Positions 1-5,798 of a DNA stretch of 7,713 nt are shown one piece after another. The DNA lies in the NCBI GenBank assembly GCA_021202835.1, contig JAJQCI010000140.1, positions 1 through 7,713 on the forward strand, given 5' to 3'. Each line of letters starts with the position of its first letter. The stretch's first letter is position 1. The stretch comes from Clostridiales bacterium (GTDB taxonomy: Bacteria; Bacillota; Clostridia; Lachnospirales; CAG-274). Below the pieces are notes generated by a model. That model had not been told where the DNA came from. It searched no databases and saw nothing but the letters and a program-made list of their open reading frames with translations. The position numbers and the translations under genes were made by a program.

Positions 1-1
1 G

Positions 2-2929
2 TCTACGCTTGTTTATGTAGGCGCAGCAGACGGTGAAGAAGCCGGAGACGAGACCTATGCATCAGAGGAGGCTGTTTCCGGCAGCGCAGTTGAAGCAGCT
101 GTAAGCTCTTCAAGCTCCTCAAGCTCTTCAAGTGAAGAAATTGAAGAACCCGTTGAAATAACAGAAGCCGACGAAGTTGAAATCGTAGGCGCAACATATG
201 ATTCTTCATATGCTCAGGGCGACACCGTTGATTTAGGTATATCCACACTTACGGTTACCGCTGCTCAGCCTCTTACAGGCGGAAGCACTCTTACAACCAA
301 CAACATAAACACGCCTTTTAAGGACGATGCAGGAACAGCCTACAGCGGTTTTCGTCTTGCTTTAAAGGTTATCCCCAGTGTTAACGGAAATATTACAGTA
401 AACTTAAGCTCTGCCCTCGGAACCGATAAAACGATGTATATAATTAAATACCTCTCCGGCGACGAAGCAGTAACAACAAACGTAGGCTCTATGGTAGGAA
501 GCATAGTATCTTCTGCCCAGGCAGGCGATACAAGCATTATGGGCTTCTTGTCGGCAAACACCACATATTACATTGCTTTCGGCGGAACAAAAGCAAAGAT
601 TTCCACAGTTTCCTTCGCTGAAGGCGACACAGCCGTTACAACAACAACAGAAGCTACAACAGAAGCTACAACAGAGATCGTTGAGCTTGTTGACATCAGA
701 ACCTTAAATAAACCGACCCCCGGTACTGCTTCAGACGGCAGCAAGCACACATTATGGCTTGTAGGCGACTCAACAGGCTGCTACTATAATGAAACTGACC
801 GTATGATAAACAGAAACGGCTTCGGCATGGCTTTAGGTGATGATGCATCACACAGCTATACTGCCGAATATAAGATTTTCGACAATGAAAACTTTGAAGT
901 CAGAAACCTTGCCGTTTCCGGCAGAAGCTCTCTGGACTATTTAACAGACGCTTATTATACAACCCTTACATCAAACTGGAAGGAAGGCGACTATTTAATT
1001 ATTGCCTTCGGCCACAATGACCAGAAAACAGAAGCATCAAGATTTACAAACGCTTCTTTGGGCGCTGATGGCTGGAATGTAACAGGCCAGTTTGCTTATT
1101 CACTTTATTCAAGCTACATTCTTCCCGCTGTTCAGGCAGGAGTAACACCCATTTTGGCAACTCCCATCGTAAGAAGATCAACATCTTCAAGCGGACCTTC
1201 CGGAAGCAATGTTCATGATCTTACAAGCAGCAATGAAAGTACAAACTACGGCAACTACAGACAGACAATTATCGACCTGGGCTCTGAGTTCGGTTTATCC
1301 GTAATTGACAACACATACAATACATATATGGAATGTATTACTTTAGGCGCAGGTGACATTACACTTAACGAAGCAGGCACAGCCGTAGAATCTGCAACAG
1401 GATATGCAGCATATCACTCAGTTCAGGCAAGCGGCTCAATCGACAACACTCACGTTGGCCCTGCAGGCGCAAGAATGATCGCTTACTTTATGGGCCAGAC
1501 TATAAAGGGCAATGAGCTTCAGTTCGGCGTAACAGGCGACGGCACAAGCACAGGTATAACATCTATTCTTACAGACGGCTCCGCCGACAACGGCGAAGTA
1601 TTCGACAGCCTTGCTACATTCTTCGGTGAAGACGCAAGCATTGACCCCAGAACGGGCGAATATTCAGACGGAAGCTCAGAAGATTCAGACGCTTTCCAGA
1701 TTAAATTAACCTATGACGGAACAGCCTCCTCACTTCAGGCAGGAGATGAATTTACCGTTAACGTAGCAGCAGCAAATGTTGAAGAAGCAGGAATCGGCTC
1801 TGTAACCGTTTCTCTTACATATGATACACAGGAAGTATCTCTTGTAACAGGCAGTGACATTACAGACGCAGCAGGAAATGTTATTATTTCAGCTTCCGAT
1901 TACGCTTCAGCTGTTGCAGCCCAGACAAGCGACGGAACGAAGAACACAATCACTCTTACAGTATCTTATGACACTGCAGTAACAGCAGACGGTACTCTCT
2001 TCAGCATTCCCATGGTTCTTAACAAGAGAGGCGAAATTACTATTTCAATTACCTCCGTAGCAGTAACAGACTCAACCGGAACAGCTTATGAAGATGTAGA
2101 AACTCCCAGCTTTGTTATAAATGCAGACTCCGACATAAACGAGTCAGACGGTCTTGTTATTACGCCTACTGTTTCGGCAAATGAAGACGGAAGCTATACA
2201 GTTGACTATGTTTTAGACGGAAATACAACAGAGCTCGGCTTAAGTGCAATGACACTTTATGTATGCTATGACCCGGCAGTAATCTCCGTAACGGGAGCAA
2301 ACGACACAGCTGAGGTCGGAAGTGTTGACGCAGCCGGCGCACTCCTTCTTGAATTAATGCCTTATGAAACAGTAGCAGGCCAGATTGCTTTAGTTCCCAC
2401 GGCAGGCGACACAGACTATGACAACGCAGCTGCAGGCCCTGCAGACGGAACAAAGACAGCGGCAGAGTTAGGTAAGATAAGACTTGCCAACTATCTTGCC
2501 GACGGCGACGAAGACGGAACAAACGACACAGCTTATAACAACGGCATCATCTTCTCGCTTAAGGTAAGCGCTCTTACAGCCGCTTCAGCTGACGAGGTTC
2601 TTGCCGCAATAACAACAGCAACACCTGCAGCAGGTGCGTTCGGCGCAGCAGACGGCAGCGAGGTTGAGGTTACAATTGAAGGCAACACAGCCACAGAGTC
2701 AAAGGGCATCAGAGGCGACGTTGACAACAACGGCATATTGACAGCAAACGATGCAGCTTGTCTCCTTGCTTATGCTATCAACAACGAAGCTAAGGCTGAC
2801 AGCTGGGTAGTAACAGACTATGTTGCAAACGTAAACGGCGATGAAGAAATCAACGCAGCAGACGCAGCTGAGGTTTTAGCTAAGGTTCTCAATGCAGCTT
2901 ATGTATTCACAGCAGACCTTGCAGCTTAA
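2..2929 (+). CDS. Secreted modular pectin esterase (SGNH/GDSL, rhamnogalacturonan acetylesterase type) with cohesin-like modules and dockerin, 5'-partial
   Basis: The frame is open from base 2 to the TAA at 2927-2929 (975 residues seen; the true start lies upstream, and the ATG at 434 is internal). Module order in window residues: linker with ten serines (35-44); beta-sandwich, probably non-catalytic (about 57-205); Thr/Glu linker (206-228); SGNH hydrolase (about 246-505); two cohesin-like beta modules (about 565-708 and 717-895); dockerin (about 901-967). The hydrolase shows all four blocks: GDST with Ser257, SGRSS with Gly307, GHND with Asn339, and DNTH with Asp481/His484. This pattern matches CE12-type rhamnogalacturonan acetylesterases, which remove acetyl groups from rhamnogalacturonan I. 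The dockerin has two calcium-loop repeats (D906, D908, N910, D917; N943, N945, D947, D954). Inference: the protein is exported and docks to a cohesin scaffold. The esterase call is firm. Exact substrate is less sure, and the cohesin-like modules may only be structural Ig-like folds. A terminator follows. Confidence 0.85.
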   Translation, partial: STLVYVGAADGEEAGDETYASEEAVSGSAVEAAVSSSSSSSSSSEEIEEPVEITEADEVEIVGATYDSSYAQGDTVDLGISTLTVTAAQPLTGGSTLTTNNINTPFKDDAGTAYSGFRLALKVIPSVNGNITVNLSSALGTDKTMYIIKYLSGDEAVTTNVGSMVGSIVSSAQAGDTSIMGFLSANTTYYIAFGGTKAKISTVSFAEGDTAVTTTTEATTEATTEIVELVDIRTLNKPTPGTASDGSKHTLWLVGDSTGCYYNETDRMINRNGFGMALGDDASHSYTAEYKIFDNENFEVRNLAVSGRSSLDYLTDAYYTTLTSNWKEGDYLIIAFGHNDQKTEASRFTNASLGADGWNVTGQFAYSLYSSYILPAVQAGVTPILATPIVRRSTSSSGPSGSNVHDLTSSNESTNYGNYRQTIIDLGSEFGLSVIDNTYNTYMECITLGAGDITLNEAGTAVESATGYAAYHSVQASGSIDNTHVGPAGARMIAYFMGQTIKGNELQFGVTGDGTSTGITSILTDGSADNGEVFDSLATFFGEDASIDPRTGEYSDGSSEDSDAFQIKLTYDGTASSLQAGDEFTVNVAAANVEEAGIGSVTVSLTYDTQEVSLVTGSDITDAAGNVIISASDYASAVAAQTSDGTKNTITLTVSYDTAVTADGTLFSIPMVLNKRGEITISITSVAVTDSTGTAYEDVETPSFVINADSDINESDGLVITPTVSANEDGSYTVDYVLDGNTTELGLSAMTLYVCYDPAVISVTGANDTAEVGSVDAAGALLLELMPYETVAGQIALVPTAGDTDYDNAAAGPADGTKTAAELGKIRLANYLADGDEDGTNDTAYNNGIIFSLKVSALTAASADEVLAAITTATPAAGAFGAADGSEVEVTIEGNTATESKGIRGDVDNNGILTANDAACLLAYAINNEAKADSWVVTDYVANVNGDEEINAADAAEVLAKVLNAAYVFTADLAA
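104..130 (+). repeat. 9-bp tandem repeat encoding a poly-serine linker
   Basis: Three copies of AGCTCYTCA in tandem, followed by AGT, encode ten consecutive serines. An acidic stretch (EEIEEPVEI) follows. This is an inter-module linker of the esterase protein. Confidence 0.7.
647..670 (+). repeat. 12-bp direct repeat in the Thr-rich linker
   Basis: Two exact copies of ACAGAAGCTACA in tandem encode TEATTEAT. They sit in the threonine-rich linker between the N-terminal beta-sandwich and the esterase domain. Such linkers are common in clostridial modular glycan enzymes. Confidence 0.7.
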
Positions 2930-2960
2930 AAATTTCTTTAAAATATAATTTAAATCCATC

Positions 2961-3033
2961 GGGAATCAGGCTCTTCGGCCTGTCAGCAGTTTTTGAAAAA
3001 CAGCCCAATACCTTTTGTTAAAGGTTGATTCCC
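2961..3033 (+). other. Cloverleaf-like folded element in the 3' untranslated region
   Basis: An 8-bp closing stem (GGGAATCA at 2961-2968 with TGATTCCC at 3026-3033) encloses three local hairpins: CAGGC/GCCTG at 2967-2982 (loop TCTTCG, sharing two bases with the closing stem), GTTTTTGAAAAAC at 2989-3001, and ACCTTT/AAAGGT at 3010-3025 (loop TGTT), which abuts the closing stem. The pairings are seen directly. The size and shape resemble a tRNA, but there is no TTC loop and the arm register is wrong, so it is not a tRNA gene. It may be a 3'-UTR stabiliser, a processed small RNA, part of a compound terminator, or chance. Confidence 0.4.
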
Positions 3034-3049
3034 CTGTTTTACGCATTTT

Positions 3050-3100
3050 AAAATAACAGTCAGCCGCTGAGATATACTCAGGGCCGGCTGTTATTTTTTT
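3050..3100 (+). terminator. Rho-independent terminator after the esterase gene
   Basis: The arms AAAATAACAG (3050-3059) and CTGTTATTTT (3088-3097) pair perfectly. An inner CTGAG-ATATA-CTCAG hairpin with flanking GCC/GGC extends the stem, and a run of seven T ends at 3100. It lies about 120 bases after the esterase stop codon. It ends the + strand transcript. Confidence 0.8.
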
Positions 3101-3142
3101 CAAACACACTTTTCACCGTTAATATTATAATGATTAAGCTTT

Positions 3143-3195
3143 GCTTAAATTAACAGCGCCCCTTACCCGGCTTTTTCAGCCTGCAGGGGCGCTGT
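3143..3195 (-). terminator. Hairpin terminator of the beta-helix lipoprotein gene
   Basis: ACAGCGCCCC (3153-3162) and GGGGCGCTGT (3186-3195) form a perfect 10-bp GC-rich stem, with an inner GGCT/AGCC stem inside the loop. On the - strand it starts 11 bases after the lipoprotein stop codon. It is followed by TTAATTTAAG, a broken T tract, so termination may be less efficient than at the + strand terminator. Confidence 0.65.
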
Positions 3196-3206
3196 CTTAA
3201 AATACT

Positions 3207-5345
3207 TTATTGATTTTGACGATTTTGACCGGGCATTTCGGGAGCTTCTCCGCCTTGGCCGCCGGGTCCGCCGCCCATTCCGCCGTCAGGCTGAGCGCCG
3301 TCACCGCCGGGGGCTTCGCCCATGTCGGGGGCAGAACCCATGCCGCCCCGGCCGCCGCCTGGGGCTTCGCTCATGTCGGGAGCGCCGCCCTCACCGTCTG
3401 AAGGAGTAAAGCCGGAATTTTCTCCGTCCTCCGGGCTATCACCGGAGGCTCTGTCCATACCGCCGTGACCTCCCATTCCTCCTCGGCCGCCGCCTCCGCC
3501 GCCCATTCCGAAGGAGGATGAGCCGGCGCTTGTTGTCTTGCCGGAGAGAGTTATTGTTTCGACTATAGTTCCGCCTGTGAGGGTTCCTCCTGTTGAGTAA
3601 ACGCCGTTTTCCGTTTCACCGGAAAGGGTTCCCCCTGTGTAAATTTCTATTGTCATTCCGTCGGAAAGCTCTTCGCCGCCGTATACTATCGAAGAAATAT
3701 TCTTGGGGGTGGCCGTGCTGAAGAGAACCTCTCCGCTTTCGCTGTTTACTATGGATATAAGTGTGCCGGCCGAAACGGAGTCTCCGTTATATATGAATGA
3801 ATAGCCCTCTGAGCCTTCGCTGTCGGGAGATTCCGCCATACCGCTTGAACCTATGGCAAGGAGAGTTCCGCCGTTGTAATATACGCTTCCGCCGCTGTCA
3901 AGGGCGCCGTCGCCGCTGCTTTCGGGGCCGTAAACTATAACAGTTCCGCCGTTAAAATATACGTCTCCGTTTGAGTCTATGCCGTCGCCGTCTGCCCTTA
4001 CAACGATATAACCGCCGTTTATAATGATAGAGCTGTTTTCGTCATAGTCCATCATTCCGCCGCCCATGCCGCCGCCGTGACCGCCTTGTCTTTGAGCGCC
4101 CGGTGTATTTTCTGAGCCTGTGCCGGCTGAGTCGGAACTGCCGTCCTCGGCTCTGTCAGTGGGGCCGCCGTTCTGAGACATATCAGGTAATGAATTTTCG
4201 CCTGTGTCCGATGTCAGGGTTATACTGCCCTGTGATTTTTCTCTGAAGCCTGTGGGAACAGCCGAGTTTTCAGTTTCTGAGCCGCTTGTGCTGCCTTCCG
4301 GCGCATTTCCGCTTCCCATACCGGGCATTCCGCCGCCCATATTCTTTCCGCCGTCGGAGCCTGTACTTGAGCCGTCACCTGCGGCGTTAAGGCCGTCGTC
4401 AGAAGCGTCAAGGTCAACATTTCCGCCGTTTACGGTAATTGTGGCTCCTTCAAGACCTTCATAACAGTTTTCTATAACCATGTCACAGTCGTTTACAACA
4501 AGGTCGGTTTCAGCGTGAACGCCGTCGTCCTCTGTGCTGATTGTGTATGTTCCGCCGTTTATTGTGACTGAGGCGTTGCTGTGAACTGCGTCGTCTGTTG
4601 AATTAATGTTATAGGTTCCGCCGTTTATTTCTATGTCGGTCTCGCCCTTTATTGCCTTTCCTTCCGAAACAATTGTAATATCGCCGTCGTTTATGACAAC
4701 ATTGCCCTTTGAGGAATAAAGGCCGTTGCCGACTGTTGTAAGATTAAAGGTTCCTCCTTCAACAGTTAAGCTGTCTTTGCCCTTTATTCCGCCGCCTGCG
4801 GCTGAACTTATGTTTATAATGCCGCTCTCTACCATAACGGTGTCCTTGCCTGTTACAGCTTCGGCATAGTTTGCGTTTATGTTAAGAGTGCCCGTGCCTG
4901 ATATAACAAGGTCGTCCTTGCAGTATATGGCTGCGTCGGGCTCACCGTCGGCGTCAACCTCAGTATATGCGCCTTCGTCCGAAACTGTGTTTACCGTTCC
5001 TTCCTCAAGGGTAATTGTAAGATCTCCCTGAAGACTGTAAATCGCCGGTGAATCTGCGCTGTTTATGCTTGCTCCGGCAAGAACAAGCTCTACATCAGAC
5101 TGGGAATTTACTACAATACAACCATCGGAAAGACTTCCCGTAACGGTGTAGGTTCCTCCCGAAGAAATCGTAACAACGTCTCCGCTGACGCTTACCCCCG
5201 AAGGGGCCGTAGTGGCGCCGTCGGCCAAAGCTATTTCCGCTCCGCCGGAGCTTCCCGAGCCGGAGCAGCCTGCCGAAAAAATTCCCAAAAGTGCCAAACA
5301 GGCAGATATGCCTGCCAAAGCAGCTGTTTTATTATTTATTTTCAT
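3207..5345 (-). CDS. Cthe_2159-type carbohydrate-binding beta-helix lipoprotein
   Basis: The protein has 712 residues. I chose the ATG at 5343-5345 because an AAGGAGGT sits 7 bases upstream; a further in-frame ATG at 5372 would put that site inside the gene. A hydrophobic signal peptide (residues 7-26) ends in the lipobox FSAGC, so Cys27 should be lipidated and the protein anchored outside the cell membrane. Residues about 52-325 and 436-600 carry many NGGTYxI-like turns (for example NGGTYNI, NGGTYTI, YNGGTLL), the mark of a right-handed parallel beta-helix. The family prototype, from Clostridium thermocellum, binds cellulose and acidic sugars such as polygalacturonate. The two helix parts are separated by a Gly/Ser/Met-rich insert (about 326-435). 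The C-terminus (about 612-712) is Gly/Met/Pro-rich. No catalytic residues are recognised, so binding is the likely role, inferred from family. The neighbouring pectin esterase gene is convergent. A pectate-lyase-like activity is a remote alternative. Confidence 0.8.
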   Translation of the reverse strand: MKINNKTAALAGISACLALLGIFSAGCSGSGSSGGAEIALADGATTAPSGVSVSGDVVTISSGGTYTVTGSLSDGCIVVNSQSDVELVLAGASINSADSPAIYSLQGDLTITLEEGTVNTVSDEGAYTEVDADGEPDAAIYCKDDLVISGTGTLNINANYAEAVTGKDTVMVESGIINISSAAGGGIKGKDSLTVEGGTFNLTTVGNGLYSSKGNVVINDGDITIVSEGKAIKGETDIEINGGTYNINSTDDAVHSNASVTINGGTYTISTEDDGVHAETDLVVNDCDMVIENCYEGLEGATITVNGGNVDLDASDDGLNAAGDGSSTGSDGGKNMGGGMPGMGSGNAPEGSTSGSETENSAVPTGFREKSQGSITLTSDTGENSLPDMSQNGGPTDRAEDGSSDSAGTGSENTPGAQRQGGHGGGMGGGMMDYDENSSIIINGGYIVVRADGDGIDSNGDVYFNGGTVIVYGPESSGDGALDSGGSVYYNGGTLLAIGSSGMAESPDSEGSEGYSFIYNGDSVSAGTLISIVNSESGEVLFSTATPKNISSIVYGGEELSDGMTIEIYTGGTLSGETENGVYSTGGTLTGGTIVETITLSGKTTSAGSSSFGMGGGGGGRGGMGGHGGMDRASGDSPEDGENSGFTPSDGEGGAPDMSEAPGGGRGGMGSAPDMGEAPGGDGAQPDGGMGGGPGGQGGEAPEMPGQNRQNQ
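3304..3383 (-). repeat. 51-bp-period direct repeat in the lipoprotein tail
   Basis: Bases 3304-3332 and 3355-3383 match at 26 of 29 positions, spaced by exactly 51 bases (17 codons). They encode related APDMSEAPGG and APDMGEAPGG motifs in the Gly/Met/Pro-rich C-terminal tail. Slippage-type expansion of the tail is the likely origin. Confidence 0.65.
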
Positions 5346-5352
5346 TCGCTTT

Positions 5353-5360
5353 ACCTCCTT
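5353..5360 (-). promoter_or_regulatory. Ribosome binding site of the lipoprotein gene (sets the start)
   Basis: On the - strand this reads AAGGAGGT, a full Shine-Dalgarno match, 7 bases before the ATG at 5345. It excludes the in-frame ATG at 5372 as the main start. Confidence 0.85.
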
Positions 5361-5390
5361 ATTTATATTCAATTTTATTATTTGTTATCG

Positions 5391-5412
5391 TGATATTCAT
5401 TATATATTATCA
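5391..5412 (-). promoter_or_regulatory. Probable -10 region and AT-rich dyad upstream of the lipoprotein gene
   Basis: On the - strand a perfect TATAAT occupies 5404-5399, 54 bases before the start codon. No convincing -35 box is seen. The surrounding 22 bases begin TGATA and end TATCA, an imperfect palindrome with an ATTATC half similar to Fur-type operators. The -10 is plausible. The operator reading is weak because the whole stretch is AT-rich. Confidence 0.35.
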
Positions 5413-5456
5413 GCTGTTCTAAATCATTAAAGAAAAACTAATTTTAGATTAGAAAA

Positions 5457-5493
5457 TGCGACAGGCACCAATCGCAAAGAGAGGTTATATAAT
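5457..5493 (+). promoter_or_regulatory. Possible feo promoter (-10) with upstream dyad
   Basis: A TATAAT at 5488-5493 lies 60 bases before the feoA start. At 17-bp spacing no good -35 hexamer is present, so an activator may be needed or the match may be chance. Directly upstream is an inverted repeat, TGCGA (5457-5461) and TCGCA (5472-5476) with a 10-base loop, in about the place where a -35-region regulator would bind. Confidence 0.3.
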
Positions 5494-5508
5494 TAAAATA
5501 ACAGCAGA

Positions 5509-5524
5509 AAACCCTTAGGGGTTT
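5509..5524 (+). promoter_or_regulatory. Small hairpin in the feoA leader
   Basis: AAACCC and GGGTTT pair perfectly around a TTAG loop, 28 bases before the feoA start and 15 bases after the candidate -10. It would lie close to the 5' end of the feo mRNA, where it could protect the transcript or tune ribosome access. It has no T tract on the + strand, so it is not a terminator for feo. Confidence 0.35.
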
Positions 5525-5538
5525 AAAAAATGATTTTC

Positions 5539-5546
5539 GGGAGGTG
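5539..5546 (+). promoter_or_regulatory. Ribosome binding site of feoA (sets the start)
   Basis: GGGAGGTG is followed by six T and then ATG at 5553. This strong site fixes the start at 5553. The later ATG at 5585, in the frame that carries most of FeoA, has no such site before it. Confidence 0.8.
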
Positions 5547-5552
5547 TTTTTT

Positions 5553-5797
5553 ATGATTAAGAATTTGCCCCTTTCCTGTATCCCATGGGAGCAATGGGTG
5601 TTATATCGGCTGTTTCGGGAGACTTCAAAAACAGAGACAGACTTATGGAGCTGGGCTTCACAAAGGACGCCGAGGTTATGGCTCTTCACAAAAGCCCTGC
5701 AGGGGATCCCGTTGCTTATTTTATAAAAGGGTCTGTTATGGCGCTGAGGAAAGAGGACGCCGACAATATTTTCATAAAATTCAGGGAGGAATATTAA
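5553..5797 (+). CDS. feoA: FeoA-like ferrous iron transport protein, frameshifted
   Basis: FeoA is a small SH3-like cytosolic protein that partners FeoB in ferrous iron uptake. The start at 5553 (strong ribosome binding site) gives MIKNLPLSCIP, then this frame leaves the family and runs on to a stop at 5724-5726. The rest of the protein, MGAMGVISAV through the stop at 5795-5797, lies in the next frame from 5585 and contains the hallmark stretches RLMELGF, SPAGDPVAYFIKG and ALRKEDA. FeoA proteins usually read LPLS-x-(L/I)-P-x-G near the N-terminus, so both pieces belong together. One base appears to be missing in the CCC run at 5582-5584. Restored length is 81 residues, normal for the family. 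Identity is firm. Whether the shift is real, a sequencing error or recoding is open, but no slippery heptamer is seen at this site. feoB follows after one base. Confidence 0.8.
5784..5790 (+). promoter_or_regulatory. Ribosome binding site of feoB inside the end of feoA
   Basis: GGGAGGA lies 8 bases before the GTG at 5799 and overlaps the last codons of feoA. It supports the GTG start and suggests translational coupling of the two genes. Confidence 0.75.
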
Positions 5798-5798
5798 G

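Noticed and set aside
2166..2522. A - strand open frame rich in Leu and Arg
   Set aside because: It is antisense to the cohesin-like modules, and its composition reflects the complementary codon bias of the real gene.
2961..3034. tRNA gene
   Set aside because: Size and closing stem fit, but there is no TTC loop, the presumed T arm is one base out of register, and no proper anticodon loop exists.
3134..3148. TTAAGC-TTT-GCTTAA inverted repeat as an independent regulatory site
   Set aside because: It is a short AT-rich palindrome just past the terminator of the - gene, with no gene start near enough to use it.
4204..4464. A + strand Pro/Ser-rich open frame
   Set aside because: It is antisense to the Gly/Ser-rich insert of the lipoprotein; Gly codons reverse to Pro or Ala codons.
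5372..5372. ATG at 5372 as the lipoprotein start
   Set aside because: It would place the strong AAGGAGGT inside the coding sequence and add nine polar residues before a standard signal peptide. The ATG at 5345 fits better.
5438..5452. CTAAT-TTTAG-ATTAG hairpin as a terminator
   Set aside because: The stem is only five AT-rich pairs and lies upstream of both divergent genes, where no transcript needs to end.
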